64,000 nucleotides of DNA, taken from contig NC_051141.1 of the NCBI RefSeq assembly GCF_014839805.1, forward strand, positions 10,114,777 to 10,178,776. The letters run 5' to 3'. A program made the translations under genes and the position numbers. This DNA is from Manduca sexta. Lineage: Eukaryota; Arthropoda; Insecta; Lepidoptera; Sphingidae. How positions within the stretch are numbered: position 1 is the first letter of the stretch; each line of letters starts with the position of its first letter. The notes beneath the pieces were generated by a model. It was not told the DNA's origin. It ran no database searches and saw nothing but the letters and a program-made list of their open reading frames with translations. Positions 35,006 through 46,985 of the stretch are shown here, piece after piece.

Positions 35006-35532
35006 GTGAGTACTCCTGTTCATAAGTTAATTCATGCGGCAGGTCGGTCTGGAAGTCTAGCACCTATGTTCAGCAGTGGGCTTGCTTGATTTTTTTAATA
35101 CTGAAGATTCTTGATTACTTTTAGTATTTAGTAGTAAGTTCGATGCAGATGAACTGTTATGTTGATCGTAGGTGATAAACAACCGCGACTGGAACATGAC
35201 AGGAATTTGCAAAATGGGCTGGTGGTAAGTGAGAAAGTGCGTATTATAAAAAAAAATATAAATTCTTAATTATGTCAAGCTTTCGCAGAGTTAGAAAAAC
35301 AAAATGTTCCTGAAATATAGACCAACTAATGAGATATGATAATATTATGCCGATATTGGTTTCCCTGAACTTAGTTTTATTTGTCAATGTACCACCGTTT
35401 TGTGTGTTTTTGCCACTATAGTTCGCTACTGCTTCAGCGCTATAAAAGGACTGTTGCACTTCGATTTGAAGTAGTTTGTGGCTATTGTGGATACTGTGAA
35501 ATGAATATCTCTGGGCGATAAGCGCAGTAGCC

Positions 35533-35710
35533 ATCAGTGGCGAAGTGCATTTAAGCAGATTATTAACGGCTTCATTTTTGTAATATATTTATATGAGCAA
35601 AGTTTTAAAATAAATGATATTTTTTAATAAATAAATAAGAAACATTTATAGCATAGTGTGCCAAAATATAATTATAATTAGTATTAGCACTTACATTTTC
35701 ACCACCGGTA
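35533..35710 (+). repeat. Repeat G, copy 2
   Basis: gccatcagtggcgaagtgca and cggcttcatttttg, ending near tttcaccaccggtaggc, are shared with 13165-13335, more degraded. Confidence 0.4.
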
Positions 35711-36359
35711 GGCAACCACTGTTTTGCTTGCAAAAGTTTTAAAAAGCATAGCTATGAATTTGTTTTTGGGTCTCGTCACGCTTTCCATCAGTTGAGCAAC
35801 TGGTTACGGTATTCATTTGTATATTTTAAAGTATTTGTTGACAATAATAACTAGAGTCATGAGCATGTCGGACTATGATTAACGTGGAGTAAGAATTATA
35901 TGGCATTGACTACAGACTGAAATATATTATTTGAAAACATACAAAATCATGGCGAGCATTTATTGCTTTTGCCATTTATTCAGAATGTAATTGAGTTTAA
36001 ATATGCGCAACTTGTAAATCATGTTATTTCTTGAAGAAATGTCAATCTCCGAGCTTACGTTTTGGTTATTTTAATTTCTTTAAAGATCTTAGTCAATAAA
36101 AATATTTCAAAATGTTTGCATTAATTTTTATAATTGTTATAGGTGATGAGGATCCTATAGAGAGTTTAGTCACCCGTGTAATAATAATGAAATACTGTGT
36201 AACTTTATTTTGTGCTTCATTTCTTTACAATGGGTATAAAATCGGCTTGATCAATTTCCACTCATGTGGAACAACGTATCCCAAAAATAACTATGGCCCA
36301 TACAGGCGCAAAAGGGGATCTCGAGATGTAGATTCTAAATAAGTAATATACAATTGAAT

Positions 36360-36505
36360 AAATTTTCGTTTGTTTGAACTGCAAATCTTCGGAACTACAG
36401 CTTTTATTTTGAAAATCCTTTTGTTTTCAACAGAAACATTGTCCTATTTTACCGGATAGGGACATTCATGTGGACGGAGATGCGACCTAAAGTTAGTCCA
36501 TTATA
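36360..36505 (+). mobile_element. Helitron-derived fragment
   Basis: gtttgtttgaactgcaaatcttcggaactac followed by a gacattcatgtggacggaga stretch resembles a decayed Helitron body. Weak but consistent with the surrounding copies. Confidence 0.35.
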
Positions 36506-37719
36506 ATAACCTTATTTTTTTTTGGATCAATTAGAAAACTGTAAATTTGAAAATTTAACACTGGGTATATTATAGTATAGGTTAGTTTATGATTTTTACG
36601 TTTGACACCGGGCGCAGTATGGTGTGTTAGTTTCTCTGCATCAGTTAAATTAAAGTTTACTTATTTAATAAGGAGTTTAGTGGAATGTGAAATAATTAAA
36701 CACGATTAGTCACTAATTTGCTTTAGACCAATCTATTTGTTACGCCAATATTAATAAGGCCCTAGATGAGCATCTGTGCCCGATTGCAATAATAATGAAA
36801 GATACATAAAACAAGTATTTATAAGTTTAGTCATGACGAAAAGTTTACAAATATATTTCTAACATTTGGATCAATTACTAATTACATTGCAATCATAGAT
36901 TATGGAATATGTGTAATTGTTTGGTGAAAAAAAGTAATGCATGTTATTCATGTTACGTATTTAATTACAGATTATTATAAGAACATCTAAAAAAAACAGT
37001 ACTTTTGCACGTGAAGTAAATGGGTAAGTCATTAAAACCACATGGATATCCTTTCAAGTGTTTGCCAATATGATGGATTAAAGTATTCCTATAAATAAAT
37101 GTGTCCCGAGGAAAAGCTTCCTTCCCCTTAACACTTGACTGTATGGAGCGAAATGTTAATACTAACCTTAAATAAAGATTTCAAAACTCCCTCAGAGTTC
37201 TATTTCGTTACCTCTACCATATTGAGGTATAAAATTCAATGCTGGAATCGGGTAAAGTAATATTGTCTTTTATCGTGCCCGATAAATGTCAATAAATTTC
37301 GACCTTATTAACAAGAGACTTAAAGTATATTACGAAATGTGGGTCTGAATGTTTATCTCATCTCTGCCCTCAGAAGTGAAAAGGTGTGATCCTATATATT
37401 GTGTATAAGGGAAAAATAGTCGTCAGTTCCCAGTGATAGTAATATGCACTTTGTAGGTACAAGTCAGTTTATTTTGTTACGTTTAATGGTCTTATTGCGT
37501 AGCTCTCCCAACATAAAACTACTTAGATTATCGGATAATGGCGGAACGGGTACCGTTGACGTCCAACATTACATTAGTTGGATAATTAACGACGTTTGAT
37601 TATTATAATTTTTGTAGCGCTTCCTCTGTGTTATCGCGGCGGTTTCGATCTGCTATCACGTGGGTGATGGATTCTATTTTTAAGTCTATATTAAGGGTGG
37701 GTTTTTTGTGGCATTCTGC

Positions 37720-37890
37720 TACAACTTAAATCTTGTAAATGGGACGCACTTTAATAGGTTGCGACCGGCTGGTCGTAAAACTGAGGTGATGAACAGTGTT
37801 GTTGTGTCAGCGGAGAAAGGGCAATTATCACTACTGCGTCCAGTGTCAGTAGGAATAGTGTGGATCGGTTGGGGTTACCGGTCTTATGAC
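37720..37890 (+). CDS. Candidate exon of unknown gene
   Basis: A relatively GC-rich open stretch reads MNSVVVSAEKGQLSLLRPVS and VGIVWIGWGYRSYD up to a consensus donor (GTAAGTATT at 37891). An acceptor (tttttatgcag) occurs at 38157. Splicing there would add only seven codons before a stop. It could be a small gene, a non-coding transcript or chance. Confidence 0.22.
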
Positions 37891-38387
37891 GTAAGTATTA
37901 AGAACCTTATTGTGGAATATGTTGCTATATAGATGAGATATTAGACTTAAATTCTATTAATATATATCTAAATTATTAGGCTTAAGTTTGGCTACGAGAT
38001 AATTACATTTTGTAGACTCAACATTGTAGAATATCGCGGCGTGGCGTCGCGCAACATTGTTAAGGAGAAAGGCGGCTTGACTCAACGCTGAACATTTAAT
38101 TGCTCAGGCTGTACTTATAGGGCTTTAGAATAAAATTTTTGCAATATTTTTTATGCAGGTGCAAATCCGAGACGGTACATAGGCCAGGCAGGCAGGTCGG
38201 CCGCATTATTGCCTGCGGTCGCATCTGTTTCTATACCGAGATGTACTACAACCACATAGGCCGCGGTTGTTATTACGATATGAATAATATTGTTTCGCTA
38301 CATTTATTTGACTATAGATTCTATTAAGGTGTGATCGTTCCGCGGTCTGCGTCACCCCAGATGATGTTGTTAGCTGCAGCTGCGCGC

Positions 38388-38437
38388 CTCTGACTTTTCT
38401 AAAATCATGTATGTATGATTATTAGAAAAGTCAGAGG
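38388..38437. repeat. Short palindrome at the edge of a SINE head
   Basis: cctctgacttttct and, 22 bases on, agaaaagtcagagg are exact reverse complements, with atcat/atgat in the loop. The right arm belongs to SINE family B. Confidence 0.85.
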
Positions 38438-38515
38438 TGTGTGTCTTGGGATTTGAACCTCCGGACATTCGTCTTGGCAGTCCGTTCCACATCCAACTAG
38501 GCTATCGCTGCTCAA
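38412..38515 (-). mobile_element. SINE family B, head only
   Basis: agaaaagtcagaggtgtgtg, gggatttgaacctccggaca and gcagtccgttccacatcca match the tRNA-like head at 24600-24697. The body is absent. Its left edge takes part in a short palindrome with 38388-38403. Confidence 0.75.
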
Positions 38516-39604
38516 CTCAAATTAAACTATATTCACCGCACATAAACACTAACATTTTAAGTAAAATTGTGAATACTTTGTCGATCATAAAGGAACGAAC
38601 ATTGTATCCTGCTTACTACAAATGGTATCAGTGAAACTGTTTTTATTCAGCCATGTCAGGCTTATTTATTTAAGCCGGGCAAATACTGCGAAAATGGAAT
38701 AATTATTTATCCTGCGCAACCCAAATTTATTACATTCAGATTAACGGTCGCTGCACACTTGTCGCCTCGGCAACAAATCGCCTCAAACCAAAATATTGAG
38801 ATATGTACTTTGCTATTTATGACGCTCAGTAGTGCACAATATATTTAATATAGTGCATCCTGCATGGTTATCATTGATTTAACGTATCGGGATGTTGTTT
38901 CTAATTTCCTTTTCTTAAAATCGCCAAAGAATTTAAAAAGTAATCCGTGCTCCAGTTTTGAGACTGTTTTACTTAATAGTCTATAGCAACACTTTGCCGA
39001 TTTAGTGTTATGGCGACAAGTCTGCGGGGTTCTTTAATTCTCTTTAAAATATAATATATCCGATATTTAACTTTAAAAATTCAAAATAATAATTTTCCAT
39101 TACGCATACAAGCCGATACATCATTTAGTTCTGTTAACGTTACACACAATATTTTATTATATAAATAAGTGTTTAGTCAGAATTGAACTGATCCTTTGCT
39201 TCAATCAAAAGAGAAATAACTAAATACGTTCTCGCATGTAATTACAAAATATTTCTATGTCACGTATTTGAAAATACAATTTTCCGTATTCTAATTATTT
39301 TGTTTAAAATACAAAGTACGGTCCAGTGTTAGCTAATCTAAACAGAATAGAACTAATCTAGCCCAGCTTATCAATCAGTAAAAGAAGTATACATCTTTGA
39401 TGTAGACTCGATTTTAAAATGTTGGTACTCACACTAAGATAGTCGCTATTTGGGATTAATCATTGTTTTCTGCAGAATGTATCCTTTAATCAGATTGCTA
39501 AATGTTTGTATTTGTATTTAAAATCTTTCACTAACTAACTATAAAATATCTCAGCGTCGGGTATTGTAATTGTTGAGTTTAATGCGTTCAGAAAGATAGA
39601 CACA

Positions 39605-40110
39605 AGCGGCGCGGCGGGGGACTTTATTTTATATTATTTTTATTTTTTTAGAACTTCATAAGCGGATCAATTCCGTCATAAATATTTCTTTCATAACTTT
39701 AACCGTTTAACTCAGCGCACGCAATGGAAGCTTTCAAAAGGAATAAATTTTCCCCGTCTTTATAACATTTTTTATTAATGCTCCGCTCCTATTGGTTATA
39801 GCGTCATGTTGTATACCCTGTAATCTTGGATAAACGGGCTTCCCAACAATAAAATTATTTTTCAATTCGAATGTATAGTTCCTGAGATTAGCGCGTTAAA
39901 TAAAATAAATAAACAAACAAATTCCTCAGCTTTATACTATATATTCCGTGATAAAAAAAATCCCGGCATAGAAACTAGCCTAAGTTCTTTCCGGGTCTAA
40001 AATTATTACCATACCAAATTTTCTAAAAATTCGTTAGATAGTTTATGAGTTTATCGCATTCAGTCAAGCAGACAGATTTGGCACATTATAGCCCACACGG
40101 GAGTAGCCGA
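39605..40110 (-). mobile_element. Two adjoining reversed Helitron pieces
   Basis: From 39605 to about 39945 the reverse complement matches the inner Helitron (5' end tagtataaagctgaggaattt, then ctaatctcaggaac, ctataaccaataggagcgga and ttaaagttatgaaag). From 39950 to 40110 another piece carries gccgggatt, cccggaaagaactt, ggtatggtaat and gcgataaactcataaact. It ends at a 19-G run. Confidence 0.65.
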
Positions 40111-40129
40111 GGGGGGGGGGGGGGGGGGG
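40111..40129. repeat. Poly-G tract, 19 G
   Basis: Nineteen consecutive G follow cgggagtagccga at the edge of a reversed Helitron piece. Length may be uncertain because homopolymers are error-prone. Confidence 0.9.
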
Positions 40130-41224
40130 TCTTAAAAAAAGTTAAAATATCAACATCAATCATTTTCATCTGTATAAAGAAGCAAAGATGATGCTCGAAG
40201 AAAATAGTGGTATACTGCAAATGTGACGTATCGTTGGAACGCAACGGAATTTCTAATCTCTGACTCTAACACCTGTGCGTTAGATATATTCACATATGAC
40301 AAAATAATTTAAGTCATCGCATTTCTAGAGCACATAATTTAATAATTAATCGAGAGGTTTGCGAAACATCGTTAAGTAGTATTGGCATTATCTGGTGTGT
40401 TAGCTTAAAATTTTGCAGCCAGTTTTAATATTGAAGACGCCATTTTTATGTATTCGATAGTGCTACCGTCCTTCGAAGAAGAACAGTGGAAGCGTGGAAA
40501 GCAGTTATAGATAATTAACACCTCCCCTCAAAATTTGCTTTGAATTGCTTAGATAATTGCCATCAAAAGTTATATCCAAATAGTTACGCTGTTATAAATG
40601 TTGGCTTCCATACCTGTTTCCACTGCAACACCAGAATGGACATTTTGTAGCCTCCAAAAACTTAAAAACTACTTGAGTAACACAACGACTTAAAACAAAC
40701 TGAACGGCTTGCCTCTCATGAATATTCACTATGAGATAGAAATTGATGCGATTGAAGTAGTGGTTATATTTAAAAAGAAAACAGAAGATTAATTCTGTAG
40801 TGCATATGTAATCATAACCTTTTGATTGATGCAAAAATAAAAATCCGTGAGCTTCGACCTACATATTTAGATTTTAATGAGTGTTGATATATTATAAATA
40901 AAACAAAATATTAGTTACAGTATTTTTAATTCATAGATATTTAACTTTGTCGTTCCTGTTTGGTCGCTGCTCCCAATCCATCCTCGATACTAATCCATTG
41001 TTAGACCTATTCAGTCGCAACTTACCTTTCTCGTTTCAGAAATATACTATACCTTCATTTTGTATTAAAAAAGATAATTTCTAGACTTTTAGGAAATAAA
41101 TCTTTTTCTTTGCTTCGGAAAGCAAGTAGGTCTTTCTTGTAGATGATGTGATGTACGTCTGTTCTACTGTACTGCACATGAAAAATAAAGTTATAACCAC
41201 AAAAACGCTAAACAGTATAGTTAG

Positions 41225-41745
41225 TTATAGACCGGGCATCAGGACCAAAGTGCTCCATAAGTTATTACCAATTGGTAATAAGTAGCGGTCACATTTGACA
41301 CGTCCTGTGATAAAACGTCCCAATGTTTGTCTTAGATTGTTCTAGAAGATTAAATACATAATAAAAAGTGCGATCTGTTGTCGAAAAGCTTTACTATTTC
41401 TGAGTAGGCACTAGTTGTGGGTTTAATTTAATTTAATCAATTTAGGTTACCGATATTTTTTTCTTATGTTACAACGAGGCTACTATTTACATTACATTAT
41501 ATTATTAAGTTTACCTACGGTCATTGTTAAATATCATTCAAAGCAAATTATCGATATTTTTAGAAATGTTTATTGTAAATCCTTAATACAAACTAATTCT
41601 ATTTATCGTGCAATAGATAAAGCATTGTGTAATTGATTTCACATAGGTGTTTTACTATTTCACGGTACCTTGAGTAACCATCATATGTGCGCAAATTTTT
41701 GTATGAAAATCTTCTCAATGTTCGCTCTATATCAATATCTTAGAT
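41225..41745 (+). repeat. Repeat F, copy 2
   Basis: gaccgggcatcaggaccaaa, ttaccaattggtaataagta, ttttactatttcacggtacc and tgagtaaccatcatatg match repeat F. It contains an extra central insertion relative to the other copies. Confidence 0.68.
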
Positions 41746-42184
41746 CTCTTTGCAAAAACATTATAGTAAAACATAACAAAACATACCAAAAAAATATTGG
41801 TGGATTATGTTTATCCATATCATACATATTTTAAAATGTGTTTTACTTATAAAACTGTACAACGTTCTAGAAGGAAAAAGACTTCACATATTTGTGCCGT
41901 TAAATAATGAAGCATATTATATTAGGAGTATATTTTTGTTTTATTTGCACATTTCTTGTAAAAGTTGACTGGTTTTATGTTTGGAACGCTTCTTTAAGAT
42001 TTAGATGGTGACAACATAAAATAATAAATTAAAAGATATTTATTGCTAAACACAATAATACCACTACATAAGTAAGTACTTATTTAAGTTTATAAAGTAA
42101 CAAATACTTACTCTAAAACATGTTATATTTGAATCTTGACTAAAACATGTTCATATTACTTACATAATGAAAGTGACTTGCAGT

Positions 42185-42425
42185 TTACTGAAATATTTTA
42201 TACTGCGGCGTAGCAGTAACGTCACAAGAAACGTAAGGAGCGAAAGTGTAAGCTGCGCGAACCGAACGTACTGCGCCCCACACCTCACCACCTAAAGCTT
42301 GACTTTCGGTAAAAGACCTCGCCTTAAGATCTTTATATCTTGGCCTCGTAATGAAATCGCTCGCAATTTGCCAGTGTGCCAGGTCTCTTATATCTAAGAT
42401 TAAAGCTGGGTTCGCTAGCAAGAAC
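42185..42425. other. GC-richer island in calaxin-like intron, unidentified
   Basis: A 78-codon minus-strand frame and CpG-containing text (gctgcgcgaaccgaacgtac, ctgcgccccacacctc) stand out from AT-rich flanks. No motif was recognised and there is no clear splice pair. Confidence 0.3.
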
Positions 42426-43507
42426 CAAAAAAAATTGAAAAATTTTATTGGACTCCAACTCGGTTGAAGCTAGACAAAATTAAAAAATACTTTAAATAAT
42501 TAAATTATTTCGTACATTTATTTATCCGGACAAAAATGCGTTTGTTTAAAAAGATCCTGTAAAGAAACCACACGAGCTTGGGGAAAAGCTTTGTTTGAAA
42601 GCACAGGCATACCTTATTATATTTCATCTAATTAGATAAAGTTAATGCAGTGCAAATTTCCGGAATATGCCACTTGAATATGAGTAGCACATGTTAATAA
42701 AGGAATTCCACAAAGTGAAAAATATTTGCAGCGAGTATTTCGAATACTTCGTGAGCTCTGATTACATTGCGTTTTAGAGGTAGTTAATTGGTGCACGCGA
42801 GCTCTTAATTACCGTAATAATGTGTGAGAATGCAATTTATATAAAGTGCAGCTTGTAATGAATTACTGGCGGCCTATCAGGTCATCATGAGCTTCTGATA
42901 GGGACCATTTTGTAATTTTATATTATTATTATATTTTGTTTGTGATTAAATTTAACAATCGGCTATGCTTGTTTTCTTGGATAACTCACTATATAGTGGC
43001 ATAGAACTATTAATATTTTTATAAGACCAATAGACTTTTTACAGTGTTTAATTAATTAAACAAATACCTTGCAGTCGACGTAATATTAACTATCTCATTT
43101 TTTAAAGATATTATTTTCTAAAGATGGCATTGAGTATAGTTATATTTGATTTTTAGTGTTAGGAATTAACTGACTACCTAAATATATACTGAACATTCCA
43201 AAATTATTGTTTCAGAAATAATGGTCATATTTTTTAAAATTCAAAAACGAGACGAAAAACCTGCAGCTTCTGATTTGATATCGAGGTAATTAAATGATGT
43301 TTGTATTTCATGATATGAGGCGAGCGTATTGAGGGAATAAATTCCAGACTCTGGTCCTTCATACACCTGGCGAAAAGCTTCCTTAGGCACCTCTTTGGGG
43401 ATAAAAGTAGTGTATGTGAGTGCGTCTGTCTAATTAAAGCGCAACAGTGTTACTCTAATGGCTTCGATTTACCTTAAATCCACTTAACATCTTTTTAGAG
43501 AGTGTAC

Positions 43508-43815
43508 TGCCTCGGTGGCGAGTTGTAATTGTACACAGTATGAGTACGATATCTGCGCTGAGGTCCTGGGTTGGTATCCCGGGTCGGGTCAAAATAATTG
43601 TGACTGGGTTTTTCTTTCTTAAAACATTACTCAGTCACAGCTCGGAGTCAGGAAGTTGCAAGTGTGATACACCTGTGCCTCGGAATGCACATAACATCTT
43701 TGGTCTTGCACCTTATTCCTCTTCGGTCATGTAGGATTGCCGTCTCACCCAATTATGAAATCTCTATATCTTCGTTGAGATTGGCCACCGTGGCCAAAAA
43801 TTTGACTGGGTAGAT
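43508..43815 (+). mobile_element. tRNA-derived SINE, family A
   Basis: ctgcctcggtggcgagttgt, gaggtcctgggttggtatcccgggtcggg (box B), cagctcggagtcaggaagtt and gagattggccaccg match the copy at 15787. Confidence 0.8.
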
Positions 43816-43824
43816 TCAGCTTCA

Positions 43825-44222
43825 ACTATAGCTCAATTGTCCACCGTATTAAATACTTTTTCATGATCTATAAAAAATACTGCTAGAGGATATTTGAATT
43901 CTATACACTTTTCTATTACTTATCTTATAGTCGAGAAGCCAGACTTAAAACCAGACTGTTCTACCTAATTTTTATTTGTTGGCCAATGTAATGGCCGTGG
44001 TGAATAATTTGTATAATATGTAACTGAGTATTGTGATGGGTCTGTAATTTTATAGCTTGCTGGTTTCGCCATACTTATGTAATAGAAAGACGATTGCATT
44101 TTTCCAGGTGGTTGGTGCGACTTTCTCAAACAGTGCTTTATTAAATAAAAGTTGCAGATTCTTTCGCAAAGATCTACCTCCTTGCTGCAGACTTTCATAG
44201 GTGATCTTCATCGGGTGACTTT
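43825..44222 (-). pseudogene. RTE-clade reverse transcriptase relic
   Basis: The reverse complement reads SLQQGGRSLRKNLQLLFNKA, PTTWKNAIVFLLHKYGE, NYRPITILSYILYKLFTTAI, then EQSGFKSGFSTI-type text and LAVFFIDHEKVFNTVDN. This is the RTE/BovB RT order: LLHKKGD, NYRPISLLSHLYKLFT, EQAGFRxGFSTIDH, and FVDYEKAFDTV with the catalytic Asp. Several frame changes and stops. It is bounded by a SINE at 43508-43815 and another at 44270-44440. Confidence 0.8.
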
Positions 44223-44269
44223 CCAAATTTTATAAGCTTAAGTGCATACTTGGTTGTATATCTGATAAC

Positions 44270-44440
44270 TTAGGTATATCCCGGTCGGGCAAAGTGATTT
44301 TTGGGATTTTGTGCTCAGTATCAGCCCGGAGTCTGGAATTTGTGCTTGATATGGCGACATGCTTGCCCCATATCTCATCATGGGACGGAACACACTTGGC
44401 GAAAAGGAGGCGCCCTGGTTGTGCTTCTGCATACCCATAG
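44270..44440 (+). mobile_element. SINE family C
   Basis: tatcccggtcgggcaaagtg (box B region), cagtatcagcccggagtctgg, tctcatcatgggacggaaca and cacttggcgaaaagg are hallmarks of a lepidopteran SINE I recall. It runs directly into the repeat D tail at 44440. Confidence 0.7.
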
Positions 44441-44535
44441 TTGTAATTTAAGGTGTTGGATGGTGCTTCCACATTTTATGGGCGGTCGTATTGTTTAACA
44501 TCAGCCGAACGGCATGTTCGTCTTTCCAGACAAAG
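44440..44535 (+). repeat. Repeat D, 3' tail
   Basis: ttgtaatttaaggtgttgga, cattttatgggcggtcgtat, cagccgaacggcatgttcgt and caataaaaaaaa correspond to the end of repeat D, here fused behind a SINE family C body. Confidence 0.65.
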
Positions 44536-45342
44536 CAATAAAAAAAATATTCTATAGATAAGGTGAGAACTGTAGTTAACATGACTATATTAACATGATG
44601 GTCTTACATAAGAGTTTTAATAGTATGCAAATAAAAAAAAAAACATTTGAAGCCTTTATTATTGTCTTGAGGTGAATTTCAACCATGGGACCCAATTGAC
44701 GAAATAACCTAAATCAACTGCTGACGTTCAAGTACGGCTAAACTGCATACCAACTTGCGTTATACAGTTGAAATTAGTTTACTAATTTACTATTTCATAT
44801 ATTATTCACGTATACATGCAGTGTTACTAATATTATAAACTATATAAATTACTTATGCTGAACGCTGTTTGTAATGGACAAGGTACTCGGAGCATGCACA
44901 TGGTACTTACATCACTTCAATTTAGGTCTATTTAAGTCTCGGTAAATATCATCATTGCATTTTGAATGAGGTTCGTGTAGTGTAGCTTGACCATAAACTT
45001 CACGTCTAATCAATTATTTTCAAAGGTGCAGTCAGTTACAGTGCATGAACGTAATTTGCTCGTTTCTTACTTAAACAGTTCCGCTCAATCTACTTTATTA
45101 TTTATAAGGCACTATTGGCAGTCGATTCATTGAGGTTTTAAAGGCGTAGATAACGAAGAAACACCTAATGATTCAATGAAATGTTACTACGTTAATATCT
45201 AGCTTTATTATTTAAAGCAAGCCCTTTGATTTAGTATGACATACTAACGATAGCTTAATATACTTGTGTTATAGATATGGCCTGTAATTTTAGTCTCTAA
45301 TACTGTAGCACTTACTTTTAAAATACGTTTGCCATTTTCTAG

Positions 45343-45523
45343 GGCTCATTTTAGAGATGTTCTACACACTGGACTCGGCATGACAGACTCGTACATGATG
45401 GAACGAGTGATGGTGGCCTTGGACCGAGGCACTTCCCCATTCGTCACGATGGCCACTTTCGCCAAGGCCCTGTCCCTGTATTTACGCGGGGACCTTGAAG
45501 AGCGAATCTCCTATGCTTTTACA
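45343..45523 (+). CDS. Efcab1: Calaxin/EFCAB1-like exon: first EF-hand region
   Basis: This 181-bp exon has acceptor gccattttctag and donor GTAAGT. It opens with one base completing a codon and then reads AHFRDVLHTGLGMTDSYMME, followed by RVMVALDRG and FAKALSLYLRGDLEERISYAFT. FRxxLHxxxGMTDxxMxxRV and the SLxLRGxLEExxxYxF segment are characteristic of calaxin. The first loop (ALDRGTSPFVTMATF) lacks most Asp/Asn ligands of a canonical EF-hand, so this hand is probably a weak or non-binder. Base composition is distinctly more GC than its surroundings. Confidence 0.9.
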
Positions 45524-46574
45524 GTAAGTAGAGTAAGAATAATTTATTAAGCATATTAAAAAAAATTCTTTATTTTTTTTTCAACGAGGGTGAATGCACG
45601 CTTTATTAACTTCTGTATTATTGATTTTTTTTGGTTATTATTAATATGCGTAAGGCCTTGTTTGGTGAATCAAATAAATAAAAACAATATAAAATCAATG
45701 CTTTATAATATAGTCATTAAGTAGTGAAAAAGCAGCTAGACAAACAACAGGCGACTAGGCGATGCTGCCGGAATGAAAATAGTTGTAATATATTGGTTCT
45801 TAGCGATTAATTTGTATAAAGCTGTCGCTATCGGGTCCGATTTCACATAGATTCAAACGTTGTGTCACGTTGTCCTCTTACGTCGTCCCTTGTTTAACGA
45901 AGCATTATGATGTGATCCAGTGGTGAAGGATAAAATTTTGGCACAGCATCAGGCTCAGAAGATATGAATTAAAGACGTTCTAGAATGAAAATTAGATATT
46001 AAATAAATTAACAAAGGTAAGCTGGGGGTAATCCGGTTATATGTACATTTCACCACTGGTGTAATCCAAACAGAAACTATAATTTCTTTCGTGATTTCCA
46101 GTGTACTCGAGGAATGTGTATTATTTAGGTAGATTAAGATGGTGGTTACGCCTATTCCGACTAGTTACGAGACAAAGACAGATGAAATAAAATAACGTAA
46201 TGATTTATTTATGTTTATGCGAATGTTAGACATTAAAATAGTACAGGCTGCAAAGAAAATTATAAAAAAAAACCGCGACACAATTCGCAAAATATTGTTA
46301 TTTTAATATATCTACATATTTTTGCAGTTAACTTACTACGTTTTATGATGACATTTGGGCTTACTAAAAATATTTATACTACGTCTGCTCTCAGCAAGAC
46401 ATTTCTTTGGCAGTGTCCTATTGAAATGTTCACAAACTATCGAATTTATATTATAAATTTATAAAGTAGCAGAGATTTTAGGTTTGGTTATAAGTTAATT
46501 AAATAAAATTATTTATCATATTGTGTTCATACAGCAAATTACTTATTTGCTAACTAACTATTTTTGTTGAAATT

Positions 46575-46705
46575 AAACTAATTTTCGGATTCTATCGCGG
46601 TTAGTATTTTTATTTTTTTCCCGGCGTTTCGAAGACTTTGCAGCCTTCATGGTCACGGGGGGGACTGAGGTGTTGTTCATCCGTAGAGTCAAAGTTACAA
46701 TATCT
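46575..46705 (+). repeat. Repeat H, copy 2, in calaxin-like intron
   Basis: ggattctatcgcggttagta, gcgtttcgaagactttgcagccttcatggtcacgggggggactgag matches 32440-32575. It lies 170 bp upstream of the exon at 46875. Confidence 0.62.
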
Positions 46706-46874
46706 ACCAACATTTTACTTAGTATTAAATTAATTCGTGTAAGGCAGCAGGATTTTTTAAACTTTTCGACATCAAAGTATACTTAATATAGAGAGATTAA
46801 AATTTTTACTTTACACAGGTTCACTTTATGTGTAGACAGAAAGTAGACTTACATTTTTGTTTTATGTTTGTTAG

Positions 46875-46985
46875 TGTTATGATTTACTCGGAGAGGGCCA
46901 TTTGAGAAGGGAGACGATGTATCAACTCATGAAGAAGAGTGTCGCTAAAGCGTCCAGAGACGATGATGTAGAGGAGGCAGTGAAG
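46875..46985 (+). CDS. Efcab1: Calaxin/EFCAB1-like exon: second EF-hand region
   Basis: This 111-bp exon is in phase 0-0, with acceptor tttatgtttgttag and donor GTAAGT. It reads CYDLLGEGHLRRETMYQLMK and then KSVAKASRDDDVEEAVK. It matches the calaxin order of a divergent EF loop (YDLLGEGHLRRE), a helix of MxxxLKxS type, and an acidic linker. The usual loop position-1 Asp is present, but positions 3 and 5 are not classical ligands. The expected following exon (DLVxxxLxxxDxDxDG, third hand) was not found to 64 kb, so the 3' end lies beyond the window or is lost. Confidence 0.88.

Larger units (their letters stand above)
35006..45342 (+). other. Calaxin-like intron(s) hiding a missing exon
   Basis: The upstream exon leaves one spare base and the downstream exon needs two, so direct splicing would break the frame. 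Calaxin normally has 20-30 residues between the HFxxFE segment and FRxxLH. Both facts require an intermediate exon of 3n+1 bases. Two phase-compatible candidates exist (from 36145 and from 40426), but neither resembles calaxin. The interval holds Helitron pieces, SINEs, an RTE relic and a 19-G run. Confidence 0.6.

Noticed and set aside
36145..36243. Phase-compatible exon candidate for the missing calaxin-like exon
   Set aside because: Acceptor and phase fit, but the translation (DEDPIESLVTRVIIMKY and on) does not resemble calaxin and the donor is weak.
40426..40492. Second phase-compatible candidate for the missing calaxin-like exon
   Set aside because: The acceptor is good, but the donor (GTGGAA) is poor and similarity is not convincing.
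42185..42421. 78-codon minus-strand frame in a GC-richer island
   Set aside because: No family signature and no splice pair; left as an unidentified island rather than a gene.
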